A stretch of DNA of 64,000 nt from Cavenderia fasciculata (lineage: Eukaryota; Evosea; Eumycetozoa; Acytosteliales; Cavenderiaceae), in the NCBI RefSeq assembly GCF_000203815.1, contig NW_004457695.1, forward strand, positions 1 to 64,000, in the 5' to 3' direction. The stretch's first letter is position 1. Every line of letters starts with the position of its first letter. Under the pieces are notes generated by a model. It saw only the letters and a list, made by a program, of their open reading frames with translations. It did not search any database and was not told where the DNA came from. This document shows positions 10,478 to 21,964 of this stretch, in pieces. A program made the position numbers and the translations under genes.

Positions 10478-12227
10478 ATGATGAATAGACAATCGGTACT
10501 ATTTTCCATGGTCATCATGATAATGATGATAATAATGGTAAATGGTGTAATACATACACCATTCTTTAAAAAGAGACAACAATACAAGAGACAACAACTT
10601 GAACAACTGCACATTGATGAATACAACATGGATAGTGACAAAATATTCGATAGAGAAGAGCAGAGATTATTGTTTGAAGTATCTAGTAATCAAACGTTTT
10701 GGTTTGATCAACAACAAGATCATTTCGATCAAACCAATAATATCACTTGGAAACAACAATATCAAGTCATTGACGATTGGTTTGATCCATCTCAACCCAA
10801 TGCTCCTGTCTTTATCTTTTTAGCTGGTGAAGCTCCAATGGGGTAGGTTATATATATATACAAAGATAAATTAAAAGTTATATATCTCTCTCTCTCATCA
10901 TTCATTCTAATCACTTTTTATTTTTTTTTTTTATATTTATATTTTTAGATTCTTTAACTTTCAAGAAGTACAAATAAGAGCATGGGCTCAAGAATTTAAG
11001 GCTTTATATGTTATTTTGGAACATCGTTTCTATGGTCAATCATACCCAACCAATGATTTGTCAACTCATAATCTAAAGTATCTCACTTCACAACAAGCAC
11101 TTGCCGATGCTGCCAACTTTCTCACTACATTCAAGTCAGAAAGAGGTATTGCCGACAATCAAGCAGTTGTCTTTGGTTGTTCCTATTCTGGTGCATTGAG
11201 TGCATGGTTCCGTCTCAAATATCCACAACTAGTTGTTGGATCCGTAGCTCCTTCTGGACCAGTACTTGCTCAATTAAACTATACCGGCTACTATGCCCAA
11301 TTCACAAACTCTGCACCAACTAGCTGTGTCAATGCTGCCCAACAAGCATCTGACCAAGTCATGCAATTAATCAAACAGGGCGACAAAGGAATCAAACAAC
11401 TCGAAAAAACTTTCAACTCTTGTAGCTCTCTCAAAAATGGACGTGATCTCTACTATTTCGTCTACTCTATCGTTGAGGCTTTGGGTGGTGCCGATCAAAT
11501 GAATAATCCACCAACATGGACCCTCAACTCTACCTGTAACACTTTGTCTCAAAACTCTGACTTGCTAGTCAATTGGGCAGAGATTTTCAACCAAGGCTTG
11601 GATGACAAGTGTAATGATTTCACTCTTAGATCCTTTATAGATCAAGCTAGAAAGACTAGAATTAATGATCAAGATGGTACAAGAGTAAGTAACAGACCTT
11701 CCAAACCTTTTTTTTTTCTTTATTAACATTTACTTTATAGTCTTGGGTATTCCAAACTTGTGCAGAATTTGGTTATTTCTCAACAACTTACCCAGGAAGT
11801 AGTGTATTCCCAGGTTTATTAAACGTTGAAGAACAAGTGAAATGGTGCCAAGAAATTTATGATGTTCCAGGAATGACTCCAAATATTGATTGGACAAATA
11901 GTTATTATGGAGGTCAAGAAATTAAGGGTTCCAATATCATGTTTAGTAATGGTCTATTAGAGTAAGATTTTAAAAAAAAAAAAAAAAAAAAAACCCAAAA
12001 AAGATAAAAGAGAATATTTATCAACTAATCATCTATTTTTTTTTTTTTTTAGTCCATGGCATTTGTTGAGCGTCAACCAAGATAATATTGATGGTACTGT
12101 GAAAGCTGTTACCTATGAAGCAGGTCACTGTGGAACATTAATTGCTTCAACTACCATTGATCCACCCTCCTTGGTTGATGCAAGACAAGGTATTATTGGT
12201 TTCCTCAAGGAAATATTGTCAGCCTAA
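10478..12227 (+). CDS. Family S28 serine carboxypeptidase (lysosomal Pro-X / thymus-specific type)
   Basis: Four exons, 10478-10842, 10949-11684, 11741-11961 and 12053-12227, give about 498 residues. A signal peptide (SMVIMIMMIIMVNG) starts the protein. The mature part has the S28 landmarks in order: WFDQQQDHFDQ near the start, VFIFLAGE, LEHRFYGQS, the nucleophile motif GCSYSGAL (Ser of G-x-S-Y-x-G), the aspartate in FSNGLLDPWH and the histidine in YEAGHCGT. The whole catalytic triad is present, so an active exopeptidase of lysosome or secretion is expected, cleaving near proline. Asp-288-type triad residues lie on different exons, which supports the splice model. N-glycosylation sites are frequent. 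Several AATAAA signals follow the stop. Confidence 0.94.
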
Positions 12228-12967
12228 ATGGATAGTAATAAATAAACAAATAAAAAAAATCGAGATTTTTTTTTTTCCGTATCTCGTTTGAGTGTCTCTT
12301 TGCAACCAAACCATCATAGTACTATTCACTTTCCCTTTTATTAAAATATATATATATTGTAACTATACTATCACTACGTAGCTCTAGAATCTAGACTTGT
12401 AACATTAATTTTTAGTCACACTAGTCATCATTATTTATTAATACAACAAACAGAAAAGAAACAACAGAATATATTTTATTGTACATATCGGTAAGAATTC
12501 ACACCTAGTTGATTCAGAAATAGTTTCAATCCTTCACATTCACATTATATCTCGAATCGAATCGAATCGACGAGAGATCTTGAATCACATATAATATTCA
12601 ACAACAAGCAAGAAGAAATTACTCAAGATACACCTCTCACCTCCACATTTTCAAAGGTACACAAACAAGTACACACTTTAGTTTTTAAACCCCTTCTCTC
12701 TCTCTCTCTCTTGGTTTATTAATTTGGGTGGAGTTGGTGGGTTGTGATGGATTGATGTGATTTAAATCAATCAATCCATTATTTTCTCTTTTCTCTCTCT
12801 TTTTTATTTGTTTATTTATTTGATTCACACACACACACACACACATAAATATATCAAACCCAAATTTAGAGGAGGGAAGCAACGAACGAGTGAATCATTG
12901 TTGTATTCATTTCGATAAAAATAGTAATTATTTATTTGATTTCAAGAGAGGTGCTCTTGCTATAGCA
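12228..12967. other. Spacer and 5' leader of the PH-LIM gene
   Basis: No coding region is convincing. The spacer holds a (TCGAA)n-like run near 12550-12570, a CT-run near 12693-12712, a (CA)n run near 12827-12844, and T-rich tracts. The frame of the downstream gene is open back to about 12890 but without an ATG before 12968. Confidence 0.5.
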
Positions 12968-13925
12968 ATGAACAATTGTGGTGATAATAGTTACATTAAC
13001 AACAACAAAAATACATACTCTAATGATACAACTACTAGTTGTGATGCTGCTGCTGGTGGTGGTGGGCTGATTGCAATTACCATCAAATCCTCCTCCTCCT
13101 CCTCTGCTATTAAATTGAATGATCCTCACCAAACAACGACGACCACCATCACCACTGTTTCAAACAACAATAATAATAATACCATTAAAAATATCAAGAC
13201 AAGTAGTAGTGGCGCCAACAATAATATTTCGTCATCCAATCATCATCTCCTTTATCAAAACCTTCAAAATCCGATTCGGAATTATAATAATAATAATAAT
13301 AATAATAATCATAACAATCATCTTAATACTTGTCCAACAGCAACAACCATCATTAATACTTGTTCCGGAACAGTTCAGAGTCACAAAAAAAGAAAACCAT
13401 CAAGACAAAAAAGTACTCATCATTTTATATTGAATCCATTTCTAATCTGTTTATTTAATCGCACCAACAGCAACCGTTCACTCCAAAACATTAATATTAC
13501 CAATCGTACGAAAAGCATTCACAGTAGTTGGAAATCAAAAAATAATAACAAGTGCAATATCAAATCAAAGAACTATTTCAACAAGAAGCAATTACAAAAA
13601 AAGAAACAACAAAAGAAAAAGAAATACATGGTCCTATCAAATAACCTAAACATGTCAATGACACCCATCAAGAATGGGTATATGTATAGATTAGGAGGAG
13701 GTGTATTTAGGATGCGAAAAAAATATTGGTTTGTCCTTACCAAAAGCCATCTCATTTTTTATAATTCTCCTGAAAAGGTAAATAACAAAAGGTAAAACAC
13801 ATAAAAATATTAATATCAATATTAATATATATCACTTTACTTACCTATATAGGTTACCAATTCAATTGAAAGTATATCAATTTTTGATATTCGTAATATT
13901 ACATTAACATATAAAGAAGTACACC

Positions 13926-13956
<31 letters not shown>

Positions 13957-16900
13957 CCAACAAAATTCACAACTATTACAAACCTCTTTATCCTCTTCTT
14001 CTTCTTCCTCTTTGCAACCACAAATCGATAGTTGCACAGGATTTATCATAGAGGTACAGAATGCTAGCAAGATTGTTATTCAAGTTGCCCCACTTTCGAT
14101 ATTGGCAGATTGGGTTGTCAAATTAAATGGTTTGATACACAATAGTTTTGCATCACATCTTTCAGAGTTTGAACACAAGAAGTTGCTCTCTATACTCTTT
14201 AAAAATAATATAAAAGGTGGAATTATAAAATCCGCACCCGATGACGATGAATCGACTTATTTACCAAATGGTAGCATTACCATTCAACAACAACAAAACC
14301 AAAACCCTCTCCTTATTAATTCATCTTCTTCCTCTTCCTCATCCTCCTCCTCCTCCTCCTCTTTACCATCCACAAGCTTTAAAATTCCTATACCAACTGG
14401 ACCAATTGAGTATTTTTGGGATGGTGAATGGTTTACTCCAACCAACTCTGCAATTAGAGGCTCTATTGGGTATGGTAGATTTAATGGTATCTATCTAGCA
14501 TGGCACATTGACGATTCTGGATCCAACAATATCAATTTAGCGTCATCCATGACCTCATCAGTTTCATCAACATCCTCTGGTTCATCCAAAACCAAATATA
14601 ATAACCAAGCACCATCACTTCCAATTCTTGTTTATTATTGGGATGAAGGAGAAAGAGAGTACCAATTAATGGACAATCGAAAAGAATTTACTTTTAAATG
14701 GACAAGACACTTTTTGGCCAGCAAGTATCGACCAGATACTTATTCAACAGTTGAGGGTATGATACCAGAGCCAGTTGTCATGTTCCTCCAACTCGTTAAA
14801 TACAGTGTAATCAAAGACCACCCATCTTCCCCATTCAACCATTTATTGTCTAAAATTCAATCCAATATTCGAAATATTTGCATCAACAACACCACCACCA
14901 CAATCACTGACAATGCAAATGAAAAGGATAAAGAACAACAACCACTTTATACACCTGTACAGAAATTAATACCTTTTAAAGAAGAAGAAGAAGAAGAGTC
15001 CACCCCACTGCCACCACCGCCACCAACACAACAAGAAATTTTAAACACAACCGAATTCAATACAGCACCAACCACATCAACAACAACCATTGCATTGAGC
15101 TCCTCACCCATACCAATTCCCGAAGAATCCTCCATTGATTTGGAACAAACAAATGTTGATCCATTAAATGATGAGATTGAACATACCACCATCACCACCA
15201 CCACCACCACCGATAAACCAAATATTATGTCAATCAAGAAGTTGGTAATACCACAACAACCAACAAATAATAATCAACAACCATACCCCGATAGTGCTGT
15301 GCTTTTAACTCCATACACCAGAGGACAGGCTTTAATCAATGTCACACATCACCTCTTTACCTCTGACTTTACGAATCATGATGCCTCGAAAATTGTCCTT
15401 TTAGCACATTCTCCTCCATCCTCTCCGTCTTCATCCCCATTAACAGATAGTCCTAGTCTTTCCAAGGACAGTAGCACCCTTGGTACTTTGACTAGTGCCA
15501 ATCCAATTTTGGTTGAAAAAACCCAAGTAGTCATCCCCAACCCCGTTTCAACTGATTTGGGATTCGCTCTAGATGACAGCTCTCTAAAGGAATCATTTGA
15601 TTCCTTGTCAAAAATGTTTAGCAAGATGGAATCCAAAAAAGATGGTGAAAAGAAAAGTACAATCAAACTTTTAAACGATACAATCTTTGAATCTCAAAAG
15701 ATACAAAACAGAACATCGGTCAATCTACAAGTAGAGTCATCAACTTTTGTGTCTAAAGAACAACAAAATGGAACTACTATTGTTGTTGCTGCCGATCAAT
15801 TCATATCTCCTACCTCCACTTCATTGCCATCAAGCTCAATCTTAAAGCCAGTCGATTCTCAACTGGCCAGCGATTTGATTGGAAAATTTGTAATTGATGA
15901 TTATTTTGATCAGCAACCGATAGACAATGAGAACTCTATTAAACCTATTACCAACACTACAATCTCTATCTCAAATAGATCAACTCGCTCATCATCGGTT
16001 TCATCTCCATCGACAGGCTCAACCACTAAATTATTCAACTATAGTCCCTCTAATCAACAAACAACTCCAATAACAATGAATAGAGTAGGGAACTTTACCA
16101 CCAGACAACAACAACAACAAATCAATGCAAACTTTATTAAATTGAATGCAAACAATGTACAATTCACCTCGACGCCATCCAATTCACCAAATCTTCACGT
16201 TTGTACTGCATCACCATTGTCAACCCTTGAAATAACAGAACCACTTGGGTCAGTTATAGGACCAACGAGTGACCTAGAAAAGAAGAATTATAGAAAACCA
16301 TTATCAAAAACTAAGAGTAGTGACAAGGTTGTCAATATTATCGATAAAATTGCCTCAACAAAGCAAACAAGACAATCATTTTGCCTGGCATGTAGTCTTC
16401 CAATCAATGGCCACATGATGATTGCTCTTGGCAATAGTTTCCATAAAGATTGTTGGAAGTGTTCCAAATGCTCAAAAGAATTGGGAACCAAGACATTTTA
16501 CCGACAATTGGCTCAGTCAAATTCAAACAATGACCTAAATTACCAACCACAATTGTCATTGCAATCCCCACCTGCCATTCAAACATCATCAACCGACTCG
16601 AATGGAAAGAGCACACCAAAGCTATCAAACTCACCATCATCCTCACCTCGTTCATGTAGAACAACTTCGTCCATCACAAATTCATTGTCCTCTTCTCCAT
16701 CTACTACATCACCAACCTTACAAGGCCACAGTGGCACAATCAATGTTTATCAACAATTGTCTGGTGGAGGAGGAGGAGGAGGAGGAGCATTAAAATACCT
16801 TTGTGAAAGTTGCTACAATGATACTTGTCCAATATGTCCAACATGCAATGAGTCTGTAATGTATAGATGTGTCAGTGCTCTTGGGAGAAAATACCATGTC

Positions 16901-17101
16901 GACCATTTTACCTGTCACTCTTGTTCGACACCTCTCCTAAGCAAACCATTTGTCGAAATAGATGGAAAACCATATTGTTCTTCACATTTTAACAACGAAA
17001 CCATTGCCATTCCCAACAGCAACAACAACAACAATAATAGTACAATCAGTACGGGTCATTCAAGTAATGTTGGATCATCAGCATTACCAATTTTTAGCTA
17101 A
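12968..17101 (+). CDS. PH domain and double-LIM domain protein
   Basis: Two exons, 12968-13777 and 13853-17101, give about 1352 residues. After a long Asn/Ser/Thr/Lys-rich head, a PH domain begins at about residue 236 (NGYMYRLGGGVFRMRKKYWF ... LIFYNSPEK). It is interrupted by the intron and a poly-Gln insert, and ends with DWVVKLNGLI. A second compact region at about 450-600 has WDGEWF, GYGRFNGIYLAW and YYWDEGEREYQL, and looks folded, but I cannot name it. Two LIM zinc domains close the protein from about residue 1114. LIM1 starts CLACSLPINGHMM with HKDCWKCSKC, then is split by a roughly 90-residue Ser/Gly-rich insert before its last CESC. LIM2 is intact (CPTCNES ... YHVDHFTCHSC ... YCSSHF). 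A membrane-to-actin adaptor role is inferred from the domains. Confidence 0.88.
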
Positions 17102-17229
17102 ACCTTTTTTTTTTGTAATATTAACACTTTATATTAATAATTATAATAAAACTTTTTTAAAAAGGCCTTGAGTGTTTCAACTATTTAAACTATTTGCTTC
17201 TTTTTATATATATTTACAACAACCAAATT

Positions 17230-17827
17230 TTATCTCTTCTTTTCAAAATAAGCACCTTGTTCACCTCTCCATGCTGCAACTGCAAACACAATGGCTGCTA
17301 TTGAAAGAGTTGCTCCACCCAAAAGAGTTGGTACTTCAAAATAAGATATTACCGATAAACTAGTAAGTAGGTTGTATGGTGGTTAGTATGAACAAGTTGT
17401 TATCTTTTTTTCAGAATGATTCAAACAATACATACAGAGCACAAAGAACCGATGATAACCAATAATGTCCATGAAAGATTGCTTTTAAAGGTCCAATAAA
17501 TTTAAATGGCCATAACAATGGGATTAATAGTCCTCCTATACATCTAGATACAAAAGATAAAAAGCACATATGCTATCGTTTAGAAAAGATTAAAAAGACT
17601 CTTGTAAAAAGGTTTCTTACATTGAATATATTCCAATCCAATCTCTGTCGTATCCCAAGGCCATGATTCCTCCAGCTATCAATACTATATTAGATAAAAT
17701 AGAGAAAGAAAGAGAGAGAGAGCATTGAGATAAGTAAGTACACTTGTTGTGTAAATCAAAGTTACATACTCCAAGCAGCTGCTAGACCAATCATCGCCCC
17801 CCAATTTGCTAATTTCATATTCGCCAT
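17230..17827 (-). CDS. cybA: p22phox, cytochrome b-245 light chain
   Basis: Four short exons, 17827-17770, 17684-17621, 17543-17436 and 17359-17230, with phases that join cleanly, give 119 residues. The protein matches the membrane core of p22phox: an N-terminal segment around NWGAMIGLAAAWILIAGG, a middle YWLSSVLCALLSVISYF, and the C-terminal LGGATLSIAAIVFAVAAWRG followed by EQ, as in the human VRGEQW motif. p22phox stabilises NADPH oxidase heavy chains in the membrane and is needed for superoxide production. The long proline-rich cytosolic tail of the animal protein, which docks p47phox, is absent, as expected for amoebae. Because all exons are under 135 bp, it is easily missed by simple gene finding. 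Confidence 0.9.
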
Positions 17828-17991
17828 TCTAGTTGTATATTATTATTATTATTATTATTATCTATCTTGTTATCTATCTTTCTCCATCCAACTTTATTAT
17901 AATAATTGTTTTTTTTTTTTCATTCTTTTGTTTGATATGAATATTTTATTATATAATATTAATTAATAAGTAATTGTACTATAAGATCATT

Positions 17992-18683
17992 ATGGGCGAT
18001 TTCATTGACATGTCTTCAGATTCTTCATCTGACTATTCTTCAGATGAATCATCTGATGACATTGACTTTACAAACTATCATCGTTATTCTCCTTTTCCTT
18101 CACCACATCCTCCTTCAACATCATCAACACCAGCAGCAACAGCAATAACAACGCCAACAACATCATCAACACCAGCAGCAACAACAACAACAACAACAAC
18201 AACCACAACAACATATGCACATCCTACCAACCAACACTATCCATCATCCAATAGTAGTACTATTGGTAATACTACACCTCCTTTGCAATCAACCATACCT
18301 CAACCAACAGTAACAACAGCAATTACCTCCAAAAACCATGTTAATAAATCTAAAGCAAATGTTGCACAGTCGACTGCCGCTGCCGTTGCTGTTGCTGCTG
18401 GTGGTTCTGGGTTAACAAGGAGCTATTCAGTTGGGGAACACATGTATAGTCCCATTCCACAAGAAACTATCTATGGTCAACTCAAAGACCATGAAAAAAC
18501 AAACCACCACGGCATCGTTAGAAGATGTTGTCACGTAACAATATCGAGGGTGGAGTTTATTGCAGAGGATCGTGACAAGATTCCGACACATATTAGAATA
18601 GCAGTTGGCTTGGACCATCTTAGACGATATCTTATTACCAATCCAATTGAACTTTACTCATCTCTTGAGGAAGTTATCCATCC

Positions 18684-18762
<79 letters not shown>

Positions 18763-18984
18763 CAGCCTAGTAGTGTATCAATGAATAGCACAACAAAAAC
18801 GACTGCCACCCTCGACAATGACTTTGGCGAACTGTTATCTCACTCCCCACCGTCATCATGCATCGATTCTACAAATCTATCTGTAAATTTTACTAACCAA
18901 GCCTCGATTACAACAACTACACCATCTACTTTGAGTGGTGGTAGATTATCACCAAGTTCTCCAGAACAACCTAACCATCCTAGT

Positions 18985-19036
<52 letters not shown>

Positions 19037-20207
19037 TTTCAACAACAAAGAAGATTTATTGTTATCCAATGAATATCAAAATTAGTTTCCACTATGAACA
19101 CAGTCTCAAGGATTACAACCAAGCTGTCAAAATAACACTATATCGAAATATTATTCCCATTCCTTTACTCTCACTACCACCTCCATCAATCATGCAAACC
19201 AATAATTTACCATCAATTAGCTCTCCTACTGTTGGTTCAAATCTACCCTCCTCTTTTGCTCAAAATCCCTCTACCCAAGCTCCTTCAAACCCAAACACCA
19301 CATCAAATAATAATATTCCATCCAAACATAATAGAATTGTTCGCCACCGGGAATACTTTTCTCCTTTTGCCTCTTGCCAAAATAATTTGTCCCAGATTGT
19401 ATGTATATACAAACAATCTATTATACCTTTTTTCTATTGAAAAATACATATTAATCGTTCAACTATCATCATCTTCATCATCATCATAGCTTCAACAAGG
19501 TGATTTTAGTGGAGATATTGACATGTCAATTGTAAATAACTCTAAAAAAAAATCAAACAGTAGTACGACTCATTCCTCTATTGCGTCATCATCGGCTTTA
19601 TCGGCACAATTGACTCCAAATGGCAACAATGATATGTTGGTATCAGCTGCACCTTTGATGATATCATCAAACGTTATGTCCTCTGGAATTTCGATCAATG
19701 TTAATATTTGTACAGTGCCAAAAGAAATACAAAAAATTGGCGAGGCTCAAGAATACCAATTGAATGATATTGCTCTATCTGATGAGGAAAAGTAAGTGAA
19801 AGCGTAAAAAAACTAAATTTGTACCTACACTTTCTAGTTACTAAGTTCTGCTTCTCTTTAGTTTATTTTTTGACTCTGACTCCTACGATGAAGATGATGA
19901 TGACGAAGAAATATTTGAATCTACACCAGTAGTAATGCCAATAATGAAAAAGGAAGGAACAATTAACTTGTCAACTTATACGGGAACAACACCTACCAAC
20001 AACAATAAGTTGTCTCAAAGATTGATAGAGGAAAAGAAAAAGAGAGAAGACAAAGAGAAAAGGTCGGTTTCAAAGCTACAAAAACTATCGTCCCTTATAA
20101 AGCCTACTTCAACACCAAAGCAACAACCACAAGAAGATGATTCATCCTCTTTTCATACACACAACATAGTTGTTGGACTAAAGTCCGACCAAACCAGCAA
20201 AGACTGA
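17992..20207 (+). CDS. Large low-complexity protein with (CAG)25, family unknown
   Basis: Three exons, 17992-19398, 19490-19791 and 19862-20207, give about 684 residues. I do not recognise it. After an acidic Ser/Asp start and Thr/Pro runs, an ordered segment around CCHVTISRVEFIAEDRDKIP and HIRIAVGLDHLRRYL appears. It is then interrupted by a 25-Gln tract and a poly-Asn tract, and resumes with MNIKISFHYEHSLKDYNQ, VKITLYRNIIPIPL, FSGDIDMS and ISINVNICTV. The alternation of short beta-like strands suggests one sandwich domain (C2- or arrestin-like) broken by low-complexity loops; this is inference. The C-terminus is charged and Lys-rich. It lies 220 bp upstream of the G-alpha gene on the same strand. 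Confidence 0.75.
18685..18759 (+). repeat. Pure (CAG)25 coding repeat
   Basis: Twenty-five CAG triplets without a single interruption, coding poly-Gln. Every other Gln run in this window is built mainly from CAA. Confidence 0.97.
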
Positions 20208-20429
20208 TATCTCAAGCCATCGACCGATTTAATAAATAATGGCTATTAATAGGGACTATTTTTTTTGGGGGTCGAAAATCTTTGAATCGACAAGACAAAA
20301 TATCTTCGCCAACGACGATTTTTTTTTATTTATTATTTTTTTTTTCTAAAGCAACCTTTGTCTTCATGACCAAGATCTTTATGCGAAAGAAAGTAGTAGC
20401 AGTAGTGATAAAAGTTGTAAAATAGAAAC

Positions 20430-21875
20430 ATGGGTATATTTTTTAGTACCGAGACAAAGTCTCCACAAGATGAAAAGAGCACATCTGTCGCTGTTCAACC
20501 AAAACAAACTGAAGTAAAGGATTATAAGATCTTATTATTGGGTATGTTTTTTTTTTTTACGATCTTTTAACAGGTATCAATAACAGTCAATAACAACAAC
20601 ATTTTAAAATTACACAGGCGCAGGTGATTCAGGTAAATCAACAATCGCAAGACAAACAAGATACATTTATTTGAATGGGTACACAGATGACGAAGCAAAA
20701 GATTCTTTTCACGATAGCTGTCAACACAACATCTTACTTTGTATTCAGCTATTATGCAGAAACTTGGAAAAATATGGTTTGAAACCAGCTGAAGATATTC
20801 AAGTGGGTTCACGATAACAAAAGCAAATAGTAGTACTTTTTGATTAATAGACTTTTTTTTTTTTTCAACAGAAAGATGTAGATTATTATAAAAATATTAA
20901 TCCATATGAATTACCATTGGAAAATTCATTGGTACCAGTAATTACCGCAATATGGAAAGATCCAGCTGTTCAACAATTATATAGTATTCACAGAAATGAA
21001 ATTCAGTTGCCAGACGTTGCTAAATAGTAAGAAAAACAAAACATTCAAAAAAAAAAAAAAAACTATCTAGTCTATCAATCATTTTTCTAATCTATTATTT
21101 AATTTATAAGTTGTTTGGAAAATGTTGATCGTATAGCATCAGACTCTTATGTCCCATCAAAGCAAGATATTTTAAATTGTTTACAAAGAACTACTAGTAC
21201 CAAGGAGTCTGAATTCATTGTTGACAGCGCAAAGTTGAATTTATTCGATTTTGGAGGAAAGAGAAAGGAGCGTAGACAATGGTTCCAACACTTTGAAGGA
21301 ACAAAGGCAGTTGTTTTTTGTGCTGCTCTTAGTGATTATAATATCACCCTTATTGAAGATCAAGCCATCAACCGCTTGGAAGATACTATCCAACTGTGGA
21401 AAGAGGTTCTCGTCAACCCAGCTTTCAAGCATGTCCCAATTTTCCTTTTACTCACCAAACAAGATATCTTTAGAGAAAAACTTGGAAGAGATCCACTCGA
21501 AAAATATTTCTCTGATTATACAGGTAAAATTTTTTTTATAACCATAGAATAATTCTTTTTACAAATCATTAATTTTTTTTTTTTTTTTTAATAGGAGGAG
21601 ATGATTTCCAAAAAGGTGTGGAGCATATTAGAAATTTATTCTTTAGAGAAACACCAAAGGGATTACTTGTTGTGGCTCACGTTTGCACAGCTACCAGCAC
21701 TGAAAATATCAAAACTGTTTTCGATTCCATTCGAAAATCGATTGTCAACATCAACAATCAACGTGCTGCTCGATTAAGTACAGGTTCTACAAGTTCATCT
21801 TCGACGTCAGCAGCTCCTGCAAGCCCTGTGACCAATGCCACCACAAACACACCAATTGCTCAACCACAACAATAA
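20430..21875 (+). CDS. Divergent heterotrimeric G-protein alpha subunit lacking catalytic Arg and Gln
   Basis: Five exons, 20430-20541, 20618-20802, 20872-21026, 21111-21523 and 21595-21875, give about 381 residues. G-alpha features in order: MGxxxS myristoylation start (no neighbouring Cys for palmitate), P-loop GAGDSGKST (usual GAGESGKST), a helical domain ending YVPSKQDIL, switch II DFGGKRKERRQW, the guanine site LLTKQD (usual NKKD), and CTATST (usual TCATDT). Aligning QDILNCLQRTTSTKE with the usual QDVLRTRVKTTGIVE puts Leu where the catalytic Arg belongs and keeps the Mg-binding Thr. Switch II has Lys for the catalytic Gln. Slow or no intrinsic hydrolysis is predicted. The C-terminus, normally the receptor-contact tail, is replaced by a Ser/Ala/Pro-rich extension. 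Confidence 0.93.
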
Positions 21876-21964
21876 ATAAATACTAACCAACAAATAAATC
21901 ATAATAGGCTGAGAGAGGAGAGCAGGAGAGTGCAATAGAGAGAAATCTTTATTATAAGATTCTT

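Noticed and set aside
13890-14000. Poly-Gln block as a separate exon boundary in the PH-LIM gene
   Set aside because: The frame is open and in phase through the block from 13853, and the PH domain needs sequence on both sides.
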